A stretch of DNA of 64,000 bases from Streptomyces sp. NBC_00582. Its GTDB lineage: Bacteria > Actinomycetota > Actinomycetes > Streptomycetales > Streptomycetaceae. The notes below the pieces were generated by a model. It saw nothing but the letters and a program-made list of their open reading frames with translations, was not told where the DNA came from and made no database searches. The stretch is taken from the NCBI RefSeq assembly GCF_036345155.1, contig NZ_CP107772.1, positions 10,416,001 through 10,480,000 of the forward strand, read 5' to 3'. The stretch's first letter is position 1; the number at the start of each line of letters is the position of its first letter. This document shows, piece after piece, positions 1-8,085 of the stretch. The translations under genes and the position numbers were made by a program.

Positions 1-1
1 T

Positions 2-61
2 GGCTGGCTGACCTGGTGGTGGGCCCTGCGCCGTGGTCTGGAGGTCAAGGAGACGCGATGA
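2..61 (+). CDS. C-terminal end of an upstream gene (partial)
   Basis: The frame starting at base 2 is open and ends in a TGA that overlaps the ATG of the next gene (ATGA). The 19 visible residues include a tryptophan-rich stretch (WLTWWWALRRG). The stop-start overlap suggests a real gene co-transcribed with the SDR that follows. Too little is visible to name a family. Confidence 0.35.
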   Translation, partial: GWLTWWWALRRGLEVKETR

Positions 62-822
62 ATATCAAGGACACGGCCGCTCTCGTCACCGGCGGTGCCT
101 CAGGCTTGGGCGGCGCGACCGCGCGGGAGCTGGCCGGGCGGGGAGCGCGGGTGTTCGCGCTCGATCTTGCCGAGGGCATCGACAAGGCGTCCGTTGTGGG
201 CGGCGTGACCTATGTCGAGGCCGACGTGACCGACACGGGGCAGGTGCGGGCTGCGGTCGACCGTGCCGCGAACTGCGGAATGCCGCTGCGCACGGTGGTG
301 AACTGCGCGGGTGTCGCGGCGTCCGCGCCGATCCTCTCGAACCAGGGTTGGCACGACCTCGCGCTCTTCCGCAGGGTCGTCGAGATCAACCTGATCGGCA
401 CGTTCACCGTGATGGTGCTGGCCGCCGAGGCCATGGCGAAGACGGAACCGCTGGCGGACGACGCCCGCGGTGTTGTGATCAACACCGCGTCCATCGGTGC
501 CTTCGACGGCCTGGCGGGGACAGCTGCCTACGCGGCGTCGAAGAGCGGCGTGGCCGGGTTGACGCTGCCTGCGGCTCGGGACCTCGCGGCCCAGGGGATA
601 CGAGTGATGACCGTCGCGCCCGGCATGTTCAACACTCACATGCTGGGCCTCGTGGAGGCGGGGGAGGACGTCCGGGCGGCAGCCGGCGCGAACGTGCCGC
701 TCCCGAAGCGTCTCGGTCACTCGGACGAGTTCGCGCGTCTCGTCGTCGAAATCGTCGAGAACGACTACCTCAATGGTGAGGTCATCCGCCTGGACGGCGC
801 GCTGAGACTGGGGGCGTCATGA
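58..822 (+). CDS. SDR family dehydrogenase, 3-hydroxyacyl-CoA dehydrogenase type 2-like
   Basis: This is a 254-residue classical short-chain dehydrogenase. It has the nucleotide-binding TGGASGLG at residues 11-18, NCAG at 82-85 (usual NNAG), and the catalytic set N111, S145, Y158 and K162 (YAASK). The split between cofactor domain and the long insert after NCAG resembles 17-beta-HSD10/3-hydroxyacyl-CoA dehydrogenases, which oxidise beta-hydroxyacyl-CoA with NAD. The start at 58 is chosen over an ATG further upstream because AAGGAG sits just before it. It overlaps the upstream stop and the downstream esterase start, so it lies in a translationally coupled operon. Substrate unknown. Confidence 0.85.
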   Translation: MNIKDTAALVTGGASGLGGATARELAGRGARVFALDLAEGIDKASVVGGVTYVEADVTDTGQVRAAVDRAANCGMPLRTVVNCAGVAASAPILSNQGWHDLALFRRVVEINLIGTFTVMVLAAEAMAKTEPLADDARGVVINTASIGAFDGLAGTAAYAASKSGVAGLTLPAARDLAAQGIRVMTVAPGMFNTHMLGLVEAGEDVRAAAGANVPLPKRLGHSDEFARLVVEIVENDYLNGEVIRLDGALRLGAS

Positions 823-1723
823 ACGTCGACGTGTTCCACCCCGACCTCCGCAAGGTTGCACGATGGGTGCCGCGCAGTCCCGTCAGTGCCCGACGGCTCC
901 GGCTGATGCGGACGCTCGACCGGCTTCGCGAACCGCGCCACGCCCGGGACGTCACTGTCGAGACCGTCGGCCCGATCTCCGTACGGACATACACGCCGCC
1001 ATCCGGTGTCTCCGTGCCCTCGCCCGCACTGCTCTGGATTCACGGCGGCGGATACGTGATGGGGACGGCGGCTGTCGACGACGCCGTATGCCGCCACTTC
1101 GCCCGTGAACTCGGCATCATCGTCGCATCCGTCGACTATCGCCTCGCACCGGAGGACCCGTTCCCGACCCCACTGTACGACTGCTACCGGGCACTTACCT
1201 GGCTGGCCGAACACACAGACGTCGACGCGACGCGTATCGCCGTCGGCGGAGCCAGTGCGGGAGGCGGGCTCACCGCCGCGTTGGCTTTGCTCGCCCGAGA
1301 GCGCGCGGAAGTGCGGCCAGTCTTCCAGTTGCTGACCTATCCGATGCTCGACGACCGCACCGTCACCCGCACCGACATCGACGAAACCCACTTCCGCGGC
1401 TGGAACAACACCGCCAACCTCTTCGGCTGGCAGTCCTACCTGGGCACTGCTCCGGGATCGGCCGACATCAGCCCGCTCGCCGCACCGGCGCGGCATGACG
1501 ATCTGTCCGGACTCCCACCAGCTTGGGTGGCACCGGCTCACTGGACCTGTTCTATAAGGAAGACATGACCTACGCCGAGCGACTGAGGGCTGCAGGCGTC
1601 CACTGTGAACAACTGGTGGTCGACGGTGCCTTCCACGGCTTCGACCTCGCTTCCCCGAAAGCCGGGATCTCCCAGGAATTCCGGACCGCTCAGACACAAG
1701 CACTCGCGAATGCGCTGACCTGA
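819..1723 (+). pseudogene. Alpha/beta hydrolase (hormone-sensitive-lipase family), frameshifted
   Basis: The first 230 or so residues carry the HSL-family oxyanion motif HGGG (residues 75-78) and the nucleophile elbow GASAG (S146). The reading frame is lost near base 1530. The missing C-terminus continues in another frame (1523-1723) with GSLDLFYKEDM and the catalytic-histidine motif FHGFDL. Inserting one G in the run GGGTGGCACC would restore a full esterase of about 300 residues. The ATG overlaps the SDR stop. Either the gene is recently inactivated or the assembly lacks one base. An intact enzyme would hydrolyse short esters in the cytoplasm. Confidence 0.8.
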
Positions 1724-1819
1724 ACCACGGCGAAAGAAAGCGGAAGTTCGTGCACTCGCCACCGCCGGAGCCGGAACTCGTCTGCGGCGGCCGCGTGCCA
1801 ACAGCGCTCCCCGTCAGTT

Positions 1820-2120
1820 TCCATCCCGCACCAGCTGTACGCCATGCTGGACAAGTTCTCCCCGCGCCGGCACGCCGAGGCCCGCACCTGGGCCGCTGAG
1901 AACGACGTCGAACTGGTCTTCTCACCAACCAACGGCTCGTGGCTGAACTTGATCGATTCGGAGTTCGCGGCCCTGCGCTACTTCGCGCTGAACGGTACCG
2001 ACCACCGAACACACGATGAGCAGAATGCGGGCATCGCCGGCTACATCCGCTGGTGCAACGCCCGCGCCGAGCCGAAGGCGAAGTTCGCCAAGGCTCACCG
2101 ATCCGACCCTGGATCGAATA
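1820..2120 (+). mobile_element. IS630-family transposase remnant (C-terminal part)
   Basis: Translation gives the end of a DDE transposase: LVFSPTNGSWLNLIDSEF followed by the typical tail FALNGTDHR...IRWCNARAEP. The frame is open upstream of the ATG at 1844 for at least eight codons (PHQLYAM). The N-terminal helix-turn-helix and first catalytic Asp are missing, and no inverted repeats are apparent. It marks an old insertion or recombination point beside other broken genes. Confidence 0.75.
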
Positions 2121-2173
2121 CCCGGCCAACGGCGCGTAACGAGTCACTAGGCGCATGGGCTACGGAACGTCGG

Positions 2174-2719
2174 CTACTCGTCGTGAGCGATCAACGGCCC
2201 AGGAGTGGTCTGGGCGAGGGCGCGGGCGCCGTCCACGAGCAAGGTGACGTACAGCTCCTGGCACACGGTGCGGTGGTCCTCGTCCGTGCCAGTCAGGGCC
2301 GAGAGGGCGACGGTGCGGCCGTCGATCTCGGTCTTCTCCCGATGCCGCGCGGCGTGGCTGAGACGGACCAACAGGTCGTAGGCGGCTTCCCCTTGGCCGG
2401 TGCGGGTCTGCAGCCGGGCGAGGTTGACCAGCGGCATGAGCGACATGACGGCGACCCGTCCGCTGAGGCGTCCGGCGTTAGCGAAGACCTGATGCTGGCG
2501 CCAGCACAGATCCTCGGCCAGGTCGGGCAGGCCGATCTCAGAGGCGATGAGCGCGGCGTAGTTGAGGACCCCGCAGGTGCGGGCCACCAGGTCGTGGTGG
2601 CCCGCACCTGCGGGCGCGACGGTCAGCCCGGTGAGGTGGTTGATGCGCTCCTCCAAGGGGAGCGCGGGCGCCTTGGTGCGGCGGACCAGGGGGATGCGGC
2701 TGGCTATCGCGGGGATCAT
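2174..2719 (-). CDS. Hypothetical helical (TPR-like) protein next to an FxLD methyltransferase remnant
   Basis: This 181-residue soluble protein is rich in Ala/Leu helices (for example VLNYAALIASEIGLPDLAEDL and LVNLARLQTRTGQGEAAYDLL) that look like degenerate tetratricopeptide repeats. No catalytic motif is seen. Its ATG lies four bases after the stop of the methyltransferase remnant, so the two were probably one operon. Similar helical proteins accompany FxLD-type RiPP methyltransferases in actinomycetes, which suggests a lost peptide-maturation cluster. Function unassigned. Confidence 0.5.
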   Translation of the reverse strand: MIPAIASRIPLVRRTKAPALPLEERINHLTGLTVAPAGAGHHDLVARTCGVLNYAALIASEIGLPDLAEDLCWRQHQVFANAGRLSGRVAVMSLMPLVNLARLQTRTGQGEAAYDLLVRLSHAARHREKTEIDGRTVALSALTGTDEDHRTVCQELYVTLLVDGARALAQTTPGPLIAHDE

Positions 2720-2723
2720 CGAC

Positions 2724-3087
2724 TCAGCCGTTGCGCGCCCAGTCGACGACCAGTCGGCTGTAGGGCTTGTCGATGATGAAGCGCGGGTCGTCCTCCGTCA
2801 GCCGTTCACGCGAGTCCGCGACGGCCATCCGGAAGCCCGGTTCGGGGGCGTCGTTGCCGCCACTCGCGTCCCAGGCACGGATCTCGCTCACGACGCGCTC
2901 GGCGAGGTCGGCGCCGCCCCGCCGTGGCCGATCACGCCGACCTCCCAGTACCCGGCCCTGCTCGTCCTCGCCCTCGCGGATGGTCAGGTACGCCAGCGAT
3001 TCGCCATCGAGGGCGGCCATGGAACCCCACCCGAGGTACGGGGTGAACCCGGGGCGCTGCCCGCCCGATCTCGCGAGCTTGAGCGCG
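2724..3087 (-). pseudogene. FxLD-system protein-L-isoaspartate methyltransferase-like, C-terminal remnant
   Basis: Reading leftward the sequence gives FTPYLGWGSMAALDG and SLAYLTIREGEDE, then LAERVVSEIRAWD, ending in VIDKP-like FIIDKPYSRLVVDW. This is the C-terminal region of the methyltransferases found with FxLD lanthipeptide-type systems. Around 2925-2960 the frame is disturbed: the expected WEVGVIGHGG lies in another frame and the original frame returns afterwards. The SAM-binding N-terminal half is absent and is replaced at about 3088 by an unrelated FAD-binding stub. A decayed fragment. Confidence 0.6.
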
Positions 3088-3142
3088 TGATCAGTCCCAC
3101 CGGACCGGCGCCGGCGACGATCACGTCATAACGACCGGTCAT
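3088..3142 (-). pseudogene. FAD-dependent monooxygenase, N-terminal stub
   Basis: The leftward frame begins MTGRYDVIVAGAGPVGLI, a clear Rossmann GxGxxG start of an aromatic-ring flavoprotein hydroxylase. After 18 residues homology stops and the methyltransferase remnant begins, so this is a recombination junction rather than a gene. Confidence 0.55.
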
Positions 3143-3149
3143 CGAGACG

Positions 3150-3401
3150 TGCCTGCGCCGGGGCGGGTGCGGCGGACGAAGAGGCCACCGCACCCGCACC
3201 CGCCTGCGTGACGGCCACGTCCAGGTGCGGCAGCGCGCCGGACACGCCGACAGCGCCGACGCACTGGCCCTCGACGACTATCTGGAAGACCTCGTCCGGC
3301 GCGGTGCCGACGTGGAACGGCTGGTGCTGTGCCGGGCGGTCGAGGCGTTCTGCGCGCGCAGAGGCGCAAAGCGCATGTGGTGTGCACCTCTTCTTCATTG
3401 A
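3150..3401 (+). other. Open reading frame fragment of unknown origin
   Basis: The frame ending in TGA at 3399-3401 is open from about 3150. It has coding-like composition (ALALDDYLEDLVRRGADVERL) but no plausible start codon or ribosome site. It may be the C-terminal piece of a lost gene. The opposite-strand readings of this stretch are Arg/Pro-rich shadows. Confidence 0.2.
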
Positions 3402-3478
3402 CCGGTGTGAACGGTACTCAAACGCTAGTTGCGTGTGGCAGGGCCAGAGTCCTGCTTAACGAGACATAGGGGTAGACC

Positions 3479-3973
3479 GTGGCTATCACCGGACTCGGTC
3501 ACACCGGACTGTGGGTGTACGACCTGCCGAAGATGCGGGACTTCTACGAGCGCGTCATGGGGCTGGCGGTGACCGACGAGGACGAGGAGCTCGGGATCGT
3601 GTTCTTCAGCGCGCGACCGCACGAGGAGCACCACGAGTTCGTGCTCCAGACCGGGCGGACGTCGCGCATCGGTGACAAGCAGCAGCATCAGATCTCGTGG
3701 CGCGTGGAGTCCGTGGAGCACCTGCGAGTCTGCCACCGACGGTTCGAGGAGGAAGGGGCCGAGGTCCAGCAAGAGGTGACGCACGGCAACGCCCTCGGCA
3801 TCTACTTCTTCGACCCGGAGGGCAACCGCAACGAGGTCTACCTCCGTATCGAGCGGGACGTGCGGCAGCCCTTCCGCAAGACCATCGACTTCTCCCTCTC
3901 GCCCGAGGAGATCTATGCGGAGGCCGAACGGCTGCTCAACGACGGTGGCGCCGCCTATCAGCCGGTCCAGTAG
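3479..3973 (+). CDS. VOC-fold (extradiol dioxygenase-like) single-domain protein
   Basis: A 164-residue protein of the vicinal-oxygen-chelate superfamily. Candidate metal ligands are H8 (GHTGLWV), H70 (QQHQISW) and E119 (GNRNEVYL), the spacing of one glyoxalase/extradiol module. The tail from about residue 130 is typical of small dioxygenase-like proteins in aromatic gene clusters. The GTG start is supported by AGGGG upstream. It is the only intact gene between two decayed stretches, so its operon partners are gone. It could be a ring-cleavage enzyme, a glyoxalase or a fosfomycin-type lyase; only the fold is secure. Confidence 0.75.
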   Translation: MAITGLGHTGLWVYDLPKMRDFYERVMGLAVTDEDEELGIVFFSARPHEEHHEFVLQTGRTSRIGDKQQHQISWRVESVEHLRVCHRRFEEEGAEVQQEVTHGNALGIYFFDPEGNRNEVYLRIERDVRQPFRKTIDFSLSPEEIYAEAERLLNDGGAAYQPVQ

Positions 3974-4099
3974 CGGCTGGCGGTAACGGCTGCCCGCGGC
4001 GGAGGCGATTCCCTTCCCGCGTGCGATGTCCTGCAGTACAGGACGACAGCAGGTGGCGGTGGCCCCGGCCGGGCAGCACCGGGAGCGCAACTCGACTGC

Positions 4100-4631
4100 C
4101 GACCGGGCCTTGGAGCGAGATCGCCCTCCTCGTGATGAGGAATCTGTCCACGGCAGTCGGTGAGACGGTGCTCCTCACCCGTCGTGCCGGCGGGGGCGCC
4201 ATCTGCGTGGAGCGCTGCGAGGCGGCCCATCCGGTACGGATCTCCTACGAGCGCGGCAGCGTTCTGCCCGCCAATGCCGGGGCCTCGGCCATGACCCTGC
4301 TCGCACGGCTACCGAGGACGAGTGCCGAGAGCTGCCGGCGGGGCAGCGACTCGAGCGGTTCACCGCGCGCATCTTGACGGACCTCGAAGAACTCATGGCC
4401 AAGCTGACGGAGATTCGTCACGCGGGGTACTGCGTCAGCCGGGGTGAGCCGGACGTGGACATCCTGGGCATCGCCGCCCCTGTCCGCGGAGCCTCCGGGA
4501 CGATGGAGGCCGTGTTGAGTGTGGCCGCCCTGGAACACCGGATTCCGGACCGGCGGCTCGACGAGGTGGTCGCAGCCGTGCGCGACGCCGCCGAACACAT
4601 CGGCAGTCGGCCGGCGATGGGCGGAGACTGA
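4100..4631 (+). pseudogene. IclR-family regulator, effector-domain remnant
   Basis: The effector domain is readable in two frames: MRNLSTAVGETVLL through VERCEAAHPVRI up to about 4315, then ECRELPAGQRLERF through RHAGYCVSRGEPD and ILGIAAPV to the stop at 4631. A one-base loss near 4310-4320 separates them. No winged-helix DNA-binding domain is found upstream in any frame, so the regulator is both truncated and frameshifted. It faces the PNPOx-fold gene tail to tail. Confidence 0.75.
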
Positions 4632-4667
4632 ACCGTCTCCGGCCCCGGCCCGGGGGAGGCATCGGCC

Positions 4668-5225
4668 TCAGTCCGAGGGGAGGAAGAGCTCCTTGTAGGG
4701 GTGCACGGCGGTCAGACTCCTCCCGTCGGTGCTGAAGTCCAGGACGGTCCGCCACATCAGTCCCACCCTGTGGTCCGCCCACACGGCCTGAACGGGATCG
4801 ATACGGAAGAAGGCCTGCTGCCCTTCTTCCGGACCTCGGACGTTCTCGAACAGGCCCGAGTCCGCCGCCCACGGAAACTGCTCACGGCTGAGGCGAGCGG
4901 CCAGGGCGATCTCGTCCGGCTCGACCACCAGCGTTGCCCGACCCTTGACCTGGAGGGAGCGGGTCTCGAAGCGTTCGTCGTAGCCCCCTGACGGCAGGTG
5001 GCTGACAACATAGCTGACGCGGTCGTCGGCGACCATCTCCGAGCGCTTGCGGGTCTGGGCGAAGGCGTGCATGTAGACGCGCAGTCCGTCGGCGGCGATG
5101 TGCATCGCCGAGGCGGACGGGGAGCCGCCGTCGTCCAGTACGGCCAGGGTGGCGATCTCCTCGGTACGCAGCAGCTCGGTGAGCGCTGCTGCGATCTCTT
5201 CCAGGCTCGGCTCTGTTCGGGACAT
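4668..5225 (-). CDS. Pyridoxamine 5'-phosphate oxidase-fold flavin-binding protein
   Basis: A 185-residue split-barrel protein. The start MSRTEPSLEE is chosen because GGAGGCGTG precedes it; the track-length frame begins further upstream without a ribosome site. Visible features are the strand pair ATLAVLDDGGSPSASAM, the KRSEM and YVVSHL strands, and a C-terminal VHPYKELFLPSD. Family members bind FMN, F420 or heme and often act as small reductases or nitro-reductase-like enzymes. It is separated by about 130 bp from the GntR gene and could be co-transcribed with it. Substrate unknown. Confidence 0.7.
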   Translation of the reverse strand: MSRTEPSLEEIAAALTELLRTEEIATLAVLDDGGSPSASAMHIAADGLRVYMHAFAQTRKRSEMVADDRVSYVVSHLPSGGYDERFETRSLQVKGRATLVVEPDEIALAARLSREQFPWAADSGLFENVRGPEEGQQAFFRIDPVQAVWADHRVGLMWRTVLDFSTDGRSLTAVHPYKELFLPSD

Positions 5226-5354
5226 CACGCCTCCACAGGGGTGTGAGATAGGCGGCGGCAGGGTCTGGCCGCCCGACCGATGAAATAGGACGATGGTCCT
5301 CCTATGCAAGACGCGTGCAGGCAGTCGTCGCGTCCGAACGCGGATGATCCTGGG

Positions 5355-6176
5355 TCAGTCCGCGCCGGCGGCCGTCGTCGTGTCCGTCGTCGTGTCGTGT
5401 TCCGCGACCAGCTGCATCAACGCCTCCTCCTCGCGTTTTTCGAGGGTGTCGACCAGCGCGGTGTGCAGCCTGCACCGGTCCCGGATGTGCTGCGTCAGGG
5501 CGACGCCCCCTTGCGGGCGGACGTCCAGCGCGTGCCGCTCGACAACCTCCAGAAGAGCCACGTACAGCGAGCACAGCAGTGCGTTCGGGGTGATGTCGGC
5601 GACTCTGGCGTGGAGGCGCCAGTTGGCCCGCACGAACGCGTCGACATCGCCCGCCTCGACAGCCGCGTCCATCGGTTCGAGATGGAGCCGCAGATCCTTG
5701 ATGTCCGCCGGCGAGGCGTGCCACAGGGCGTCCTGCCACAGCAGGGGCTCCAGCGCGTTGCGGATGCGCAGAGCCTGGGTCACGTCCGCCTGGGAGGTGT
5801 CCAGGGCCAGGACGGAGTGGGCGAGCCTCGCCATCGGGGTCTGCTCGGCGGCGAACAGGCCGCCGCCCGGTCCGCGTTGCACGGTGACGACTCCTCGCGT
5901 CTGGAGCAGGCGGAGCGTCTCGTTGAACGTTCCGACCGAAACTCCGCAGCGGGCACGGAGTTCGTCCTTCGTCCCCAGCCGGGTCCCGGGGGTGACCCGC
6001 GACGCGAGTTCGGCCACGAGGTCGGCCGCCGCTTCCGCACGCGACGCGCCCCCCGCCTGCCCCCAGTCGGCGCGTCGCAGTGCCGGCGGGTCGGCACTCC
6101 TGTCATTGGCCACGTCCTGCTCCTCGCGTCGCGTGCTCTCGCCGTCTGCCGGCACCGTCGGTCCATCCTGCGTCAT
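5355..6176 (-). CDS. GntR-family (FadR-type) transcriptional regulator
   Basis: A 273-residue regulator with an N-terminal winged helix (LVAELASRVTPGTRLGTKDE and VGTFNETLRLLQTRGVV) and a C-terminal all-helical FCD ligand domain (RIRNALEPLLWQDAL, WRLHARVADI, HTALVDTLEKREEEAL). FCD histidine/aspartate residues that bind metal and a carboxylate ligand are plausible (H at WRLH and the C-terminal RLHTAL). It is divergent from the flavin reductase and very probably represses it through the repeated CATNATGACGAAT boxes between them. A second, decayed copy of its C-terminus lies at 30229-30345. Confidence 0.85.
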   Translation of the reverse strand: MTQDGPTVPADGESTRREEQDVANDRSADPPALRRADWGQAGGASRAEAAADLVAELASRVTPGTRLGTKDELRARCGVSVGTFNETLRLLQTRGVVTVQRGPGGGLFAAEQTPMARLAHSVLALDTSQADVTQALRIRNALEPLLWQDALWHASPADIKDLRLHLEPMDAAVEAGDVDAFVRANWRLHARVADITPNALLCSLYVALLEVVERHALDVRPQGGVALTQHIRDRCRLHTALVDTLEKREEEALMQLVAEHDTTTDTTTAAGAD

Positions 6177-6189
6177 GTCGTCGTTGATT

Positions 6190-6276
6190 CATTATGACGA
6201 ATAGCCTCCCACCTCTTGACGTCGTGCGAAACAGCGATGCAACATCACCATAATCATCATGACGAATGGAGATCCC
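6190..6276 (+). promoter_or_regulatory. Divergent promoter with repeated GntR-type operator boxes
   Basis: Two direct repeats differ at one base: CATTATGACGAAT (6190-6202) and CATCATGACGAAT (6255-6267). Between them TTGACG (6216-6221) with CAACAT 18 bases later makes a plausible -35/-10 for the rightward flavin reductase. The second box would cover the transcription start. GGAGA at 6268-6272 is the ribosome site. The whole block recurs in degraded form at 30418-30497. Confidence 0.6.
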
Positions 6277-6807
6277 ATGGTCCCCGTCCTCGGTGAGCAG
6301 GAATTCCGTGACCTCATGGCAGGCGTCTGCGCACCGGTCACGATCGTCACCGCCACGGCCGAGGGCCGCCCCCACGGCACGACGGTCAGCGCCTTCGCGT
6401 CGCTGTCATTGCGGCCCCCCATGGTCACCGTGGCACTCGATCGCGGTTCCGCGGTCCTCTCTCACATCACCGCGACCGGACGCTTCGGCGTCAACGTCCT
6501 CGCCCGCACCCAGGACGACCTCGCGCTGGGGTTCGCCCGCCGTGGCACCGACCGCTTCGCCGGCGTCGACTGGCAGTTCGATCACGGTCTGCCTCGCCTT
6601 GGCTCCGCCCCAGGGTGGCTGGTGTGCGAGGTGACCCAGGTGGTGGAGGGCGGTGACCACCTGCTGCTGCTCGGCACGGTCACCCATGCCCGGACCACCC
6701 CGGCACCGCCGCTCGTCTACGGATACCGGACCTTCGGCACCCACTCCGGCTACGGGGACCGCCCGCGGCACACCATCCGCGAGCAACTCGCCGCCTTCGC
6801 CCGCTGA
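6277..6807 (+). CDS. Flavin reductase (HpaC/HsaB type) of a two-component monooxygenase
   Basis: A 176-residue split-barrel flavin reductase. Motifs are AGVCAPVTIVTA, the FMN-binding SAFASLSLRPPMVTVAL, GRFGVNVLA and the C-terminal HLLLLGTVTHA with YGYRTFG. It would reduce FMN or FAD with NAD(P)H and pass free reduced flavin to the hydroxylase encoded 64 bp downstream. The start at 6277 is chosen because GGAGA precedes it; an in-frame ATG at 6259 lies inside the operator. A pseudogene copy of its 5' part is at 30505. Confidence 0.9.
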   Translation: MVPVLGEQEFRDLMAGVCAPVTIVTATAEGRPHGTTVSAFASLSLRPPMVTVALDRGSAVLSHITATGRFGVNVLARTQDDLALGFARRGTDRFAGVDWQFDHGLPRLGSAPGWLVCEVTQVVEGGDHLLLLGTVTHARTTPAPPLVYGYRTFGTHSGYGDRPRHTIREQLAAFAR

Positions 6808-6871
6808 CCCCTCCCCACCGCCCCGGCCAGGGACTCGCGCCCCGCCGACCGACAAGAAAGAGCGCCCCACC

Positions 6872-8044
6872 ATGACGACTCATGACGACCTCGTCGCCCG
6901 TGCCGTGGCCCTGCAGCCGCTGCTGCGCGAGCATGCGGCGGCCACCGAGACCGACCGGCGGGTACCGGATGCCGTGATCGACGCGCTCACCGAAGCCGGG
7001 CTGCTCAAGCTCTCCATCCCGAAGCGGTACGGCGGACACCAGACGTCCATGCGCACCATGGTCGACGTGTCGGCCGCGCTGGCGGAGGGTGACGGGTCGA
7101 CCTCCTGGGTCGTCACCCTCGTCAACGTGTGCAACTGGCTCACCAGCCTCTTCCCTTCCAAGGCGCAGGACGACGTGTTCGGGGCCAACCCGGACGCCCG
7201 GGTCACGGGGGTGCTCACCCCGACCGCCACGAGCGTCAAGGTCGAGGGTGGCTGGCGGCTGTCCGGCCGCTGGTACTACAACTCCGGTTCGCCGCACTCC
7301 GACTGGGCCGTGCTCGGCGTGCCCCTCACGGACGAGGACGGTGAGGTGGTCGACCAGGGGCTGGTCCTGGCCCCGCGCGGCGACCTGTCCCTGGAGGACA
7401 CCTGGTTCGTGGCCGGCATGAAGGGCACCGCCAGCAACTGCCTCATCGCCGAGGACATCTTCGTCCCCGAGCACCGCGTCATGTCCGTGCCCGCCGCCAT
7501 CGAGGGCAACTACCCCACGGAGCACACGGACGAGGTCCTCTCCCGTTCGGGATTCGTCCCCGTCCTCTCCCTGGTCCTGGCCGGCCCGCAGCTCGGACTC
7601 GGCCGCGCGGCACTGAAGTACGTGACGGAGAAGGCCACCCGCAAGCCCATCTCCTACACCTTCTACGAGACGCAGGCCGAGTCGGTTGCCGTGCAGCTGC
7701 AGATCGCGGAGGCGGCCCAGCGGATCGACACCGCCACGCTGCACGCCCACCGGGCAGCCGCCGACATCGACACGGCCGCGCAGAACGGCACCTACCTCGA
7801 CTTCACCGAGCGCGCCCGTGTCCGCGCGGACACGGGCTGGGCCATCCAGAACGTACTCGGGGCGATCGACACACTCGTCAGCGTGCACGGCGCAGCCTCC
7901 TTCGCCGAGGTCAACCCGCTCCAGCGGATCTGGCGCGACGCCAACACCGCCGGCCGTCACGCGGTCGCCGCGCCGACCGTCGCCATGGAGGTCTACGGCA
8001 AGGCCCTGCTCGGCATCGACGAGAAGATCACCCCCCTCGTGTGA
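6872..8044 (+). CDS. Flavin-dependent hydroxylase, acyl-CoA dehydrogenase fold (HsaA-like)
   Basis: A 390-residue group D flavin monooxygenase. The acyl-CoA-dehydrogenase-like layout is clear: helical N-terminus (IDALTEAGLLKLSIPKRYGG), middle beta domain (GWRLSGRWYYNSGSPHSDW, WFVAGMKGTASN) and C-terminal helices (SVHGAASFAEVNPLQRIWRD, a typical end). Such enzymes use reduced flavin from a partner reductase to ortho-hydroxylate phenols, as in HsaA or the C2 component of 4-hydroxyphenylacetate hydroxylase. The reductase directly upstream fits. The product would be a catechol for the extradiol dioxygenase downstream. Confidence 0.88.
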   Translation: MTTHDDLVARAVALQPLLREHAAATETDRRVPDAVIDALTEAGLLKLSIPKRYGGHQTSMRTMVDVSAALAEGDGSTSWVVTLVNVCNWLTSLFPSKAQDDVFGANPDARVTGVLTPTATSVKVEGGWRLSGRWYYNSGSPHSDWAVLGVPLTDEDGEVVDQGLVLAPRGDLSLEDTWFVAGMKGTASNCLIAEDIFVPEHRVMSVPAAIEGNYPTEHTDEVLSRSGFVPVLSLVLAGPQLGLGRAALKYVTEKATRKPISYTFYETQAESVAVQLQIAEAAQRIDTATLHAHRAAADIDTAAQNGTYLDFTERARVRADTGWAIQNVLGAIDTLVSVHGAASFAEVNPLQRIWRDANTAGRHAVAAPTVAMEVYGKALLGIDEKITPLV

Positions 8045-8085
8045 CCAGGTCACACCAGCATCCCCGTCTCCCCAAGGAGCAGCAC

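Noticed and set aside
765..2156. A 463-codon leftward frame over the esterase and IS630 remnant
   Set aside because: Arg/Ser/Gly-rich shadow without motifs; the opposite strand encodes recognisable proteins.
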